Below, one piece after another: positions 35,196 to 43,764 of a DNA stretch of 64,000 nucleotides; position 1 is the stretch's first letter, and every line of letters starts with the position of its first letter. Source of the stretch: UBA5336 sp964415675 (GTDB lineage: Bacteria > Pseudomonadota > Alphaproteobacteria > Caulobacterales > Hyphomonadaceae); contig CAYQBG010000015.1 in the NCBI GenBank assembly GCA_964415675.1, positions 1-64,000 of the forward strand, given 5' to 3'. The notes under the pieces were generated by a model, which saw nothing but the letters and a program-made list of their open reading frames with translations, was not told the DNA's origin and did no database searches. The translations under genes were made by a program, and so were the position numbers.

Positions 35196-36905
35196 ATGGC
35201 GCACCATGGTCTCGCCTTACTCGCCGGGATTTTTGCCGTTCTCGTGGCTGGCTGCACAACACCAGAAACGGGCCCGGTCGCCGCGTCGCCTGACGCGCCG
35301 GATCTGCCTGCACAGCCGAACATCGTGCTCGTCCTGTTCGAAGATATGAGCCCGCGCGTTGGCGCCTTCGGCGATACCCTCGCCCATACGCCGAACTTTG
35401 ACCGGATCGCCGCAGAGGGTGTGCGCTATACCCGTGTCTTCACGAGCTCCGGGGTCTGCGCACCGAGCCGGGCTGCGCTGATCACCAGCCGCTATCAGCA
35501 GACCATCGGGGCCCAGCATATGCGCACGACCAGCGCTGCCGGCTTGCCTCCGGGCGGACCGCAAAACTATTTTGCCGTGCCAGATGAGGCGGTGAAGGCC
35601 TTCCCGGAGCTGTTGCGCGCGGCAGGCTATTACACTTCGAACGCCAACAAGACCGACTACCAGTTCGGCGAGCCTTTCACGATCTGGGATGTTTCGGGAC
35701 CGGACACAGACTGGGCCGGGCGCGCGCCCGGTCAGCCATTCTTCCACATGCACACGCTGCTCACGAGCCATGAGAGCGCGATCTGGCCAGCCGACATGAC
35801 GCCGGGCAATCCGCTTGAGGCCTTCATCATTGCGCGCAACGCTGACATCTTTGCCGATCGTGAAGCGCGCACCGATCCAGCCGACGTGACCGTGCCGCCT
35901 TATCTGCCCGATACGTCAGAGGTCCGACGCGATATCGCGACTCATTATGACAATATCGCCTTCACGGATGCGGCGCTGGGCGCGCTGTATGACCGACTGG
36001 AGGCGGACGGTATGCTGGACAACACCATCCTGATCGTCTCCACCGACCATGGCGACGGCCTGCCGCGCATGAAGCGGTCCCTTTATGATAGCGGCCTGCA
36101 TGTGCCGCTGGTCATCCGCTATCCTGATGGCTGGCGCGCGGGAACGGAAAATGATGATCTTGTGAGCTTTGTCGATCTTGGCCCGACCATCCTGTCCTGG
36201 GCCGGGATAGACGCCCCCGACTGGATGCATGGCCGCGACTTTGCCGGCGAGGATCGGGATCCTCCGCGCGACTATGTCTTCGCGGCGCAGGATCGCATGG
36301 ACAGCGAGATGAGCTGGCGCCGCGCCGCGCGCGATGACCGCTACAAATATATCCGCAACCTGATGCCGGGCGATCCGTATTTCGAACCCCTGCCATTTCG
36401 TGATTCCCAGCCCGCCATGAAGGCGCTCTGGGCCGGCCTTGAGGCAGGCACCTTGCCGAAGCCTGCGCGCAACCTGTTTGAGCCGCTGCCGGAACACCAG
36501 CTCTATGACACGCAAGCTGACCCATATGAGATCAACAATCTCGCCGACGATCCCGCTTACGACGAGATTCTGGCGCGCATGGACGCAGCGCTTGACGCCT
36601 GGCTGCAGGCGTATGGTGATATGAGCGCCGTGCCTGAAGCCAGGATGATTGCAGCCATGTGGCCCGGCGGCGAGCAGCCGGTTACGTCGGCGCCGACCAT
36701 TGATGTTGAGCCGGACGCCACCGGCTATCGCATCACCCTGACAACCGAAACGCCCGGAGGCTCGATCGGCTACCGGCTTGGGGACGGCGGCGCCTGGCAG
36801 CTCTACAGCGCCCCTCTGAAACTGCCGGCCGGAACGCAATTGACCGCGAAAGCTGTCCGTTATGGTTACGCCGAAAGCCCTGAGGTTCGCCGTGTCCTGG
36901 ACTAG
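35196..36905 (+). CDS. Type I sulfatase with C-terminal beta-sandwich domain, lipoprotein
   Basis: A 569-residue sulfatase with signal peptide ending FAVLVAGCT. The core has VLFEDMSPRVGAFGD (first metal-binding Asp region) and the signature CAPSRAALITSR with Cys88 for formylglycine. VSTDHGDGLPRMKRSLYDSG supplies later ligands. Residues about 510-569 (GGSIGYRLGDGGAWQLYSAP to the end) resemble the chitobiase C-terminal domain often attached to sulfatases and glycosidases. The first acidic motif reads FEDMSP where many relatives have TDD, as in the heparan N-sulfatase-like branch; that group assignment is tentative. It is adjacent to the first sulfatase and the FGE relic. Confidence 0.92.
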   Translation: MAHHGLALLAGIFAVLVAGCTTPETGPVAASPDAPDLPAQPNIVLVLFEDMSPRVGAFGDTLAHTPNFDRIAAEGVRYTRVFTSSGVCAPSRAALITSRYQQTIGAQHMRTTSAAGLPPGGPQNYFAVPDEAVKAFPELLRAAGYYTSNANKTDYQFGEPFTIWDVSGPDTDWAGRAPGQPFFHMHTLLTSHESAIWPADMTPGNPLEAFIIARNADIFADREARTDPADVTVPPYLPDTSEVRRDIATHYDNIAFTDAALGALYDRLEADGMLDNTILIVSTDHGDGLPRMKRSLYDSGLHVPLVIRYPDGWRAGTENDDLVSFVDLGPTILSWAGIDAPDWMHGRDFAGEDRDPPRDYVFAAQDRMDSEMSWRRAARDDRYKYIRNLMPGDPYFEPLPFRDSQPAMKALWAGLEAGTLPKPARNLFEPLPEHQLYDTQADPYEINNLADDPAYDEILARMDAALDAWLQAYGDMSAVPEARMIAAMWPGGEQPVTSAPTIDVEPDATGYRITLTTETPGGSIGYRLGDGGAWQLYSAPLKLPAGTQLTAKAVRYGYAESPEVRRVLD

Positions 36906-36912
36906 GACGGCC

Positions 36913-37615
36913 ATGGCGCTTGGTGCACTTTGCGGTGCAATCTGTCTGGTCGGCTGCGACAGCGCTGCCCATGGCCCACCGGGCGCTGCCTGCACACCTG
37001 ATACCGGCACCGCAGCGCTGGCCGGAGGCGTCTTCCAGATGGGAGAAGCCAACGCCTACCGCGAATACCGCCCCGTGCGCGAGGCGCGGGTCGAGGCATT
37101 CGCCATCGACCGAACCGAAGTGAGCAATGCCCGCTTTGCCGAATTCGTCGAGGCGACCGGCTACGTGACACAGGCCGAGGGGCACCCGACCCTGTGATGC
37201 ATCCGGTATCGCCGCTGAGGACCTCAGGCCGGGATCGGCCGTCTTCATCTCCCCGCTGGTGTCGGGTTCGCGCCAATGGTGGCAGTTCGTGGAGGGCGCG
37301 ACCTGGAAACATGCCGAAGGCCCCGGCAGTTCGATCGAGACTCGGATGGATCACCCAGTGATTCACGTGTCCTACGCGGATGCGCTGGCGTTTGCCGACT
37401 GGGCCGGCGGTGACTTGTCCACGGAAGCGAAATGGGAGTTCGCGGCGCGCCGGGCTTTCGCGATCGCCCGGAAGACTGGCGACAGGATATTCAGCCGCGA
37501 CAAGGAGATGGGGATTGAGGGACTGCCGGACCTGTCTCGCCGCCCCTGCCGGCTCGCCCATCGACAACCCGTTCGGAGCAAATGTGTAACCCATCTCTCC
37601 GGAACGTTCTGTTAG
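36913..37615 (+). pseudogene. Formylglycine-generating enzyme (SUMF1-type), frameshifted and truncated
   Basis: The gene starts with a lipoprotein signal (ending LVGC) and the FGE start GGVFQMGEANAYREYRPVRE, then DRTEVSNARFAEFVEATGY. A stop at 37195-37197 interrupts it, and one base shift within about 37180-37195 rejoins the frame that continues AVFISPLV, WWQFVEGATWKHAEGPGSSI, HPVIHVSYADALAFADWAGG and STEAKWEFAARR. After that point (about 37440) similarity stops, and the catalytic Cys pair of the C-terminal half is missing. FGE oxidises the sulfatase Cys. Its loss means these sulfatases must rely on another maturase. The gene was evidently part of the sulfatase operon. Confidence 0.85.
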
Positions 37616-37645
37616 TCATGTCTCCGGTCCGGACAATGAAAACAC

Positions 37646-37722
37646 TGGCGGTCCGAGGAGGATTCGAACCCCCGACCCCTTGATTCGTAGTCAAGTGCTC
37701 TATCCAGCTGAGCTATCGGACC
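37646..37722 (-). tRNA. tRNA-Arg (anticodon ACG)
   Basis: The minus strand gives a 77-nt cloverleaf: acceptor GGTCCGA/TCGGACC, D-arm GCTC-GAGC, anticodon stem CTTGA/TCAAG around CTACGAA (anticodon ACG, read as ICG after deamination), T-arm with GGTTCGAATCC, discriminator G and an encoded CCA. Confidence 0.95.
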
Positions 37723-37797
37723 TGACCAGTGAGCGCGGACACATAGCGCCCACGCCTTTGGCATGCAAGCGCTGCCTTCGGCCCTGACAGGTTTTTC

Positions 37798-38784
37798 TCA
37801 GCTCTGTGGCCGTCCGGCGTGCCAGACCCCGCGTGCCACGGCGCGCGCCAGCGTCGAGGCGGCCAGTTCGCCCAACCGGGTGAGCCGCATCGGATCGACA
37901 GGCCCGGGTGCGGCGCCGGTCGCCAGGACGAAGACCGTATCGCCGTCAAACGGGGCAAATACGGGCCGTATCGACCGCGCCAGGCCTGCCAGCGCCATGT
38001 CTGCGACGCGCTGGCAATCTGAGGCGTTGAGCGCGGCATCGGTTGCGAGACAGGCAATCGTCGTGTTGGTGCCCGGCGCGGGATTGGCCTTGGCATCGCC
38101 CCAGGCATCGGCATCGGTCACATAATCGGCGGGTGGGCGCTGGCCGCCGAACTCGCTGGCGATCTCATGAGGCCAGGCCCAGAAACACTCCGTACCGGGA
38201 AGCGTCACCGACCCGAAACAGTTGACCGCTACAAGCGCGCCGACCCTGAGCCCGTCATCCGTGGCAATGCTCGCCGTTCCGAGGCCGCCGGGCCGGCTGC
38301 CGGCGCGCGCGCCATACCCTGCGCCCGAGCGCCCGAGGGCAACCGGGCCGGTGGCCGTTCGATAGGCCTGGCGGCCGAGCTCTGCATAAGGAGGATGGCG
38401 CCCCCAGGCCTTGTTGCCGCCATTGGCGAGGTCATAGAGGATTGCGGCGGGCACGATCGGCGTACGAGGCACCCCCGGCCGGTCCACCAGCCCGAAGCCG
38501 CGGCCATCGGCGCCAAGCTCGGCGGCGACACCGTCAGCGGCTGCAAGCCCGTAGGCGCTGCCGCCGGACAGGACAATGGCATCGACTTTCTGGACCAGCA
38601 TCCCGGCCCGCAAGAGGTCCGTCTCGCGCGTGCCCGGACCGCCGCCGGCCACCGCGACAGCCGCCGTCACCGGGGTGTCCGCAAGGATGACACTCACTCC
38701 GGTCACGACATCTCTATCCTCGGCCGCGCCGACACGAAGGCCGTCAATATCCATGAGCGAATTTGTCGGTCCTGTTGCGGCCAT
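37798..38784 (-). CDS. P1-family aminopeptidase/esterase (DmpA-like)
   Basis: A 328-residue enzyme of the L-aminopeptidase/D-esterase (S58) family, which activates itself by internal cleavage. Family motifs include ITGVSVIL-like VTGVSVILAD, VDAIVLSGGSAYGLAAADG (about residues 67-85), GNKAWGRHPP and, at the cleavage and nucleophile region, APGTNTTIACLATDAAL (about 237-253). It has no signal peptide. Substrates in the family range from N-terminal amino acids of peptides to D-amino-acid esters; here unknown. Divergent from gamma-glutamyltransferase with an 81-base gap, so the two may share a promoter region. Confidence 0.87.
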   Translation of the reverse strand: MAATGPTNSLMDIDGLRVGAAEDRDVVTGVSVILADTPVTAAVAVAGGGPGTRETDLLRAGMLVQKVDAIVLSGGSAYGLAAADGVAAELGADGRGFGLVDRPGVPRTPIVPAAILYDLANGGNKAWGRHPPYAELGRQAYRTATGPVALGRSGAGYGARAGSRPGGLGTASIATDDGLRVGALVAVNCFGSVTLPGTECFWAWPHEIASEFGGQRPPADYVTDADAWGDAKANPAPGTNTTIACLATDAALNASDCQRVADMALAGLARSIRPVFAPFDGDTVFVLATGAAPGPVDPMRLTRLGELAASTLARAVARGVWHAGRPQS

Positions 38785-38865
38785 GTCCTGAACGTCTTTC
38801 GTTTTGCGCCTCTATTCCCTAGTGTCCCCTGATTATTGTGCCAAGCCAGTCATCGGGGGCTGCCC

Positions 38866-40650
38866 ATGTTTCGCTCAGGTCTTTCCTGTCTCGCCTTGAT
38901 GGTCGCCCTTTTGTCGGCCTCCTGTTCGCGCTCACAACCGCCGGCGCCTGACGTTGCCGTGTCCGAACCGACGGCGGAAACCGGCGAGTGGCGCCATGGC
39001 GCAATGGTGGCGGCGGCCGATCCGCGGGCGGTCCAGGCCGGTCTCGACGTCCTGGCGCGCGGGGGCCATGCCGTGGATGCCGCGATTGCCGTGCATGCGG
39101 TGCTGGGACTGGTCGAGCCGCAGAGTTCCGGCATTGGCGGGGGCGCCTTCATGCTGGTCTATGAGCGCGAGAGCGGGAATGTCCGCGTCTATGACGGGCG
39201 CGAGACCGCGCCGGCAGCGGCTGATGAAAGCCTCTTTGTGGTCGATGACGAAGTGCTGGATTTCGTGCCGGCCTGGCAGTCCGGTCGTTCAGCTGGCGTC
39301 CCAGGGCAGGTGGCCCTCTACAAGACAGCCTATGATGCCCATGGCCGTGTGGAGTGGTCGGGCCTGTTCGATGCGGCCATCGATCTGGCCGAGGCGGGGT
39401 TCGAAGTCTCGCCGCGGCTGGCCGGCCTGCTCGCCAATCCGCGCCTGAGAACGGCGTCCCGGCTCGATGAGCATCCGGTCGCGGCGGCGTATTTCTATCC
39501 CGATGGCGAACCGCTCGCGGCCGGGGCGAGGCGGACCAATCGCGATTATGCCGAGACCCTTCGCGACATCGCCGCGAACGGGCCGGCTGCTTTCTATGCG
39601 GGAGCGCGGGCCGAAGCGATCGTGGCCGCGCTGGCCGAGGGGCCTCTGCCTTCGGAGATGACGGTCGAGGATCTCGCCGCTTATACCGTGATCGAGCGGG
39701 CGCCGCTGTGTGGAGAGTTCCGCACTTGGCGCATCTGTTCGGCGCCGCCGCCGAGTTCAGGCGGCGTGGTCCAACCGATGATCCTTGGGATCTATGATCG
39801 CCTGACGCAGGCGACCGGCGCGACAAGCAGGGCCGATCAGGTGCGCGCATGGGTTGATGCCCAGCGCCTGACTTATGCTGATCGCGACCATTATGTGGCT
39901 GACGGCGATTTCGTACCGGTACCGGCCGGCGATCTCATACATCCGACCTATCTGGATGCGCGCGCCGGGCAGGTCTTTGAACCAGGGCAGAAGCCGGTTC
40001 CCGGCGATCCCGGCGAAGTGCTGGGCCGTGGTCCGATGATCGGGCTTTGGGGGCGCGACACCAGTGAGGATGCCCCCGGCACGACACATATTTCGATCAT
40101 AGATCAGGACGGCAATGCCGTGTCGATGACGGCGACAGTCGAATCTGCCTTTGGCAATTCGCGCATGGTCGATGGCTTCCTGCTCAATAATGAGCTGACC
40201 GATTTTGCCCGCCAGCCAAACATTAACGGCTTGCCGGTGGCCAATGCACCGGCTGCCGGCAAGCGACCGCGCTCGTCGATGTCGCCGACGCTTGTCTTCA
40301 ATGCTGATGGCTCTCTCGCGATGGTGACCGGTTCGCCCGGAGGAAACTCGATCGTTGCTTATGTGTCCAAGTCGCTTGTTTCCGTGTTGGACTGGGGCAT
40401 GACGGCACAGGCCGCAGTTGCTCTGCCGAATATTGTGGCGCGGGGCGAGACAGTGCGGGTGGAGACGAATATGCCGATGGGGCAGGACTGGGCGAAGATG
40501 CTCAGCCAGGCGGGCTATAATGTGCGCGAGAGCGCCGGGGAGAACTCGGGCTTGCATGTGATTGTCGTGCGCGACAATGGGCTTGACGGGGGCGCGGACC
40601 CGCGCCGCGAGGGCGTGGCCCGGTCTCTGGAACGGCCGGCCCGCGACTGA
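38866..40650 (+). CDS. ggt: Gamma-glutamyltransferase, lipoprotein-type signal
   Basis: A 594-residue enzyme that hydrolyses or transfers the gamma-glutamyl group of glutathione and related peptides. The signal peptide ends VALLSASC, so it is lipidated or at least exported to the periplasm. The proenzyme self-cleaves before the catalytic Thr406 in GTTHISIID. VEPQSSGIGGGAFMLVY, PPPSSGG and RPRSSMSPTLVF are family motifs, and GSPGGNSI builds the oxyanion site. ATG 38866 is preceded by CATCGGGGG and starts the signal sequence, so it was chosen over 38836. The gene likely recovers cysteine or glutamate from external peptides. Confidence 0.93.
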   Translation: MFRSGLSCLALMVALLSASCSRSQPPAPDVAVSEPTAETGEWRHGAMVAAADPRAVQAGLDVLARGGHAVDAAIAVHAVLGLVEPQSSGIGGGAFMLVYERESGNVRVYDGRETAPAAADESLFVVDDEVLDFVPAWQSGRSAGVPGQVALYKTAYDAHGRVEWSGLFDAAIDLAEAGFEVSPRLAGLLANPRLRTASRLDEHPVAAAYFYPDGEPLAAGARRTNRDYAETLRDIAANGPAAFYAGARAEAIVAALAEGPLPSEMTVEDLAAYTVIERAPLCGEFRTWRICSAPPPSSGGVVQPMILGIYDRLTQATGATSRADQVRAWVDAQRLTYADRDHYVADGDFVPVPAGDLIHPTYLDARAGQVFEPGQKPVPGDPGEVLGRGPMIGLWGRDTSEDAPGTTHISIIDQDGNAVSMTATVESAFGNSRMVDGFLLNNELTDFARQPNINGLPVANAPAAGKRPRSSMSPTLVFNADGSLAMVTGSPGGNSIVAYVSKSLVSVLDWGMTAQAAVALPNIVARGETVRVETNMPMGQDWAKMLSQAGYNVRESAGENSGLHVIVVRDNGLDGGADPRREGVARSLERPARD

Positions 40651-40748
40651 TCGCGCGATGCGCCGCAGGTCAAGTCTGCTTGATGCGCGCCGGCGGGCGC
40701 GATAGAGGCCTTTCGTTTACGTCTCCTACGCCTTGAGAGGTTCTGGCC

Positions 40749-41402
40749 ATGGATTTTGAAGCTGCGCGCCGCACAATGGTCGATACCCAGATCCGTCCGA
40801 ACGATGTCACCGAGCCTGAAATCGTGGGCGCCTTCATGCGTGTTCCGCGCGAAGCGTTTGTGCCGGCGGCCAAACGCTCGATCGCCTATTCCGAGTTCGA
40901 AATCCGGACCGGGGAAGGGCGCGCCCTGTGGACACCTCGCGATACGGCCAAGCTGATCAAGAGCCTTGAGCCTGGACCGAGAGATGCGAGCCTCGTCGTG
41001 GGCGCAGGGGCAGGCTATGAGGCAGCGCTTATGGCACAATTGTCAGAGACGGTTATCGCGCTTGACGACGACAAGCAGACCATCGATCGGCTCGCCAAGC
41101 GCCTGGCGGAACAGGGGATCGACCGCGCCGTGGCCGTCGAGGGCAAACTGACAGAGGGCCTTCCCGGTGACGGGCCGTTCGACTGCATCCTGATCTGCGG
41201 CATGGTTCAACAGGTTCCTGAAACGCTGACGCACCAGCTCGCAGAGGGTGGGCGCCTGGCCGCCGTCGTGGCGGTTGATGACGCCCTTGGGCGCGGGCGC
41301 CTTTATACACGTGCTGGCGATGTGATCGCGTATCGCGAGACATTCGATGCCTGTCCGCCACGCTTCGAAGTCTTCGACAAGCCCAAAGCCTTCGAATTCT
41401 GA
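40749..41402 (+). CDS. pcm: Protein-L-isoaspartate O-methyltransferase family protein
   Basis: A 217-residue methyltransferase of the Pcm family. The opening MDFEAARRTMVDTQIRPNDV and VPREAFVP are family hallmarks; the SAM site is VVGAGAGYEAALMA (residues about 83-96). Pcm repairs isoaspartyl residues in damaged proteins, but alphaproteobacterial copies next to tolC often lack the strict G-S-G loop, and here the motif reads GAGAG, so activity is likely but not certain. It is the first gene of the pcm-tolC-popZ string. Confidence 0.82.
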   Translation: MDFEAARRTMVDTQIRPNDVTEPEIVGAFMRVPREAFVPAAKRSIAYSEFEIRTGEGRALWTPRDTAKLIKSLEPGPRDASLVVGAGAGYEAALMAQLSETVIALDDDKQTIDRLAKRLAEQGIDRAVAVEGKLTEGLPGDGPFDCILICGMVQQVPETLTHQLAEGGRLAAVVAVDDALGRGRLYTRAGDVIAYRETFDACPPRFEVFDKPKAFEF

Positions 41403-41437
41403 TCGCGCGAGTGCCGAAACTCATCTGATGCGGATTG

Positions 41438-41454
41438 AGTGAACGGCGTTCACT
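41438..41454. promoter_or_regulatory. 17-bp perfect palindrome upstream of tolC
   Basis: AGTGAACG-G-CGTTCACT is a perfect dyad with 8-base arms around one central base, 55 bases before the tolC ATG. Such GTGAACG/CGTTCAC dyads fit an operator for a TetR/AcrR-type repressor of efflux genes. No such regulator is encoded nearby, so the site would be controlled in trans. Confidence 0.6.
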
Positions 41455-41509
41455 TTTTCTCAGCCTTGATTTAGCAGTCTCCGGAGAACGGCCAGTTCCG
41501 GAGGGTGCC

Positions 41510-42808
41510 ATGTTGGGAAAGACGAAGCTCATATGTATCGCGGGTGTGCTCTTGTTTGCGCCACAGGCGGTTGGCGAGACGCTGGAAGAGGCACTGCGCC
41601 TTGCCGAGCTGAACAATCCGACCCTGGAGCGGGGGCGTGCTGACAATGCCCTTGCCGAGGAAGGGCTCGAAGCAGCGCATGCTGCAGGCCGCACGACGGT
41701 CAGCCTGACCGCGCAGGCAGGCTATGAATCCGTTGATTCAAATCGGACTTTTGCTTTCAACAATGGCGATCGCCCGACGGCGAATATTCAGCTGGAGGCG
41801 GCAAAGCCGATCTATACAGGAGGACGGATTGCGGCGGGGGTCCGTTCGGCCGAAGCGGGTATAGACGCCGCCGACGCGGCGTTTGAGCAGCTAAGGCAGT
41901 CGATTTGGGTCGAGACGATTTCAGCCTTCATGAATGTGCGGGCCGATCGCGAAACTGTCAGAATCCGAAAGAACAATGTCGGTTTGCTGGAAGAGCAGGT
42001 CCGCGCAGCCAGGGATCGGTTTGATGTCGGGGTGGTGACCCGCACCGATGTGGCGCTCACCGAAGCACGCCTGGAGGGCGCTTTCGCCGGTGTCGCGGCC
42101 GCCGAAGCCCAGCTGGAAGCCAGTGTGGCGCGTTACACGGCTGTGACCGGTCGCCCGCCAGGCGAACTGGCACCGCCACCTCCAGTCCCGCGCTTGCCCG
42201 AGACGCTGGACAGCGCCATTATAACGGCGCTTGAGATAAATCCCGAATTACAGGCCGCGCGCGAGCGGGTCCGCCAGGCCCGCGAGGGTGTTGTCTCTGC
42301 GCAGGCGGGCCGTCGTCCCCAGCTGGAAATTGTTGGTCAGGCGGGTGGTCAGCAGGATTTGTCCGAGGATGCGCGAGACACCGAGGTGGCCGCGATTGTG
42401 CGCGGCAATATTCCCCTATGGACCGGCGGGCAGGTGGCCAGCGAAGTTCGCAGCGCCCGGCTCCGCGAACACCAGGCCCGTCTGGACGTCCAGCAGCTTG
42501 AGCGTGAGGTGCGGGCCAATATTGCGTCGGCCTGGTATGGCTATATCGCAGCCGAGCGGGCGATTGCTGCATCCCAGCGTCAGGTCGAAGCCGCCGAGAT
42601 AGCCTTTGACGGGGCCACGCAGGAGCTGGCCGTGGGCACACGGACCACGCTTGATGTGCTCGACAGCGAGCAGAACTTGCTTGAAGCGCGGCTTTCGCTC
42701 GTATCAGCCGAACGCGATGCCCAGATTGCCGCTCATCGCCTGTTGCAGATCATGGGCGTCCTGGATGGAGATCATCTTGGCCTGCCTGTCCCGGGTCCGG
42801 CCAACTGA
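41510..42808 (+). CDS. tolC: TolC-family outer-membrane channel protein
   Basis: A 432-residue type I secretion/efflux channel. A signal peptide (ending PQAVGET) is followed by two TolC repeats, the first starting LEEALRLAELNNPTLERG. The repeats are recognisable by long helices (DRFDVGVVTRTDVALTEARL near 170, and LAVGTRTTLDVLDSEQNLLEARL near 370, with the R-T-x-x-D-V-L pattern). It forms a trimeric tunnel for RTX-type secretion or drug efflux; partners are not in this window. The ATG at 41510 has GGAGGG upstream, while an upstream in-frame start at 41435 would overlap the palindrome and lacks a signal sequence. Probably controlled by the dyad at 41438-41454. Confidence 0.92.
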   Translation: MLGKTKLICIAGVLLFAPQAVGETLEEALRLAELNNPTLERGRADNALAEEGLEAAHAAGRTTVSLTAQAGYESVDSNRTFAFNNGDRPTANIQLEAAKPIYTGGRIAAGVRSAEAGIDAADAAFEQLRQSIWVETISAFMNVRADRETVRIRKNNVGLLEEQVRAARDRFDVGVVTRTDVALTEARLEGAFAGVAAAEAQLEASVARYTAVTGRPPGELAPPPPVPRLPETLDSAIITALEINPELQAARERVRQAREGVVSAQAGRRPQLEIVGQAGGQQDLSEDARDTEVAAIVRGNIPLWTGGQVASEVRSARLREHQARLDVQQLEREVRANIASAWYGYIAAERAIAASQRQVEAAEIAFDGATQELAVGTRTTLDVLDSEQNLLEARLSLVSAERDAQIAAHRLLQIMGVLDGDHLGLPVPGPAN

Positions 42809-42856
42809 CTTGTGGAATAGGTCAAGGGCTTGTTAACCGTGATCGATTAGCTGCTA

Positions 42857-42875
42857 GAGTCGCGAGTAGAGAATC
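42857..42875. promoter_or_regulatory. Two GANTC (CcrM) methylation sites upstream of popZ
   Basis: GAGTC at 42857-42861 and GAATC at 42871-42875 lie 14 bases apart, start to start, within 40 bases of the popZ start. GANTC is the CcrM target used for cell-cycle control with GcrA in Caulobacter relatives. Two sites this close to a polarity gene suggest methylation-dependent expression; no binding data are available here. Confidence 0.4.
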
Positions 42876-42894
42876 ACGCCCGACGAGGACCGCC

Positions 42895-43668
42895 ATGGCC
42901 GAACAGGCACAGAAAGAACCGACGATGGAGGAAATCCTCGCATCGATCCGGAAGATCATTTCAGAAGATGACGAGGCACCCTCGGCCAGCCGTGCTGACT
43001 CTGAAGAGGTGTCGTTTCGCCCAGAAGATGTCGAGATGCACGAGCAGGCCGATGGCGTAGCTGAAAACGAGCTGACGCTTGAAGATCTCCCGGCGGGCAA
43101 ATCCGGCTCGGATATGGACATTTTCGACGAGGTCGAGCTGTCGATGACGGATGATGTGGCCCCGAAGCCTGCTTTCGGACGCGACAGGCCAGAGTTTGAC
43201 GCGCCTGTTCGCGAGGCCGCAAGCGAGGATTTGCCGACCCCGCCGAGCTTCGAAAATCTGGCCACCAGGGCGACAGAGCCTGACGAGACTTTTGTCTCAA
43301 AGCCTTTCGAACCGGAACCGGTCGATCTGGAAGAGGCGAATTTTCAGGCGTCTGCCGATCTGGTTCGGCCGGTGCACGAAGAGGAAGTGCCGGCGACGCC
43401 CGCGCAGGAGGAGACCGTCATGCATCGCGAGACTGAAAGCCGTGTTGACCGGAGTGCACTGACCGAAGATGTTACCGCCGATGCCGCTGCCAGCGCGTTG
43501 TCGCGGCTGGCATCGCGGATGGAAGTGGGATCTGAGAACACGCTGGAAGGGCTTGTGCGCGAGCTGATCAAGCCGATGATCAAGACTTGGCTCGACGACA
43601 ATCTTCCCCGGATCGTCGAGGAAAAGGTTGAGATCGAGGTTCAGCGGATCGCACGCCTGGCGCGATAG
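42895..43668 (+). CDS. popZ: Polar organising protein PopZ (DUF2497)
   Basis: A 257-residue acidic protein. The N-terminal helix MEEILASIRKIISED (residues 11-25) is the conserved hub that binds partner proteins. A long Glu/Pro-rich disordered middle follows (about 30-180), and the C-terminal oligomerisation helices are recognisable as ENTLEGLVRELIKPMIKTWL and the closing NLPRIVEEKVEIEVQRIARL. PopZ forms a polar matrix that anchors ParB at the origin and regulatory proteins. Its place after tolC matches Caulobacter, but valS does not follow directly here. Preceded by two GANTC sites. Confidence 0.95.
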   Translation: MAEQAQKEPTMEEILASIRKIISEDDEAPSASRADSEEVSFRPEDVEMHEQADGVAENELTLEDLPAGKSGSDMDIFDEVELSMTDDVAPKPAFGRDRPEFDAPVREAASEDLPTPPSFENLATRATEPDETFVSKPFEPEPVDLEEANFQASADLVRPVHEEEVPATPAQEETVMHRETESRVDRSALTEDVTADAAASALSRLASRMEVGSENTLEGLVRELIKPMIKTWLDDNLPRIVEEKVEIEVQRIARLAR

Positions 43669-43764
43669 GGCCGGTTAGGGCCTTGACGAAATACAGCTTT
43701 GTCTGGTGCAGCCGGCCTGCCATGTCTGGATTGGGCGTGAGCCAGCAAAGAGGCGGACCGGCGA

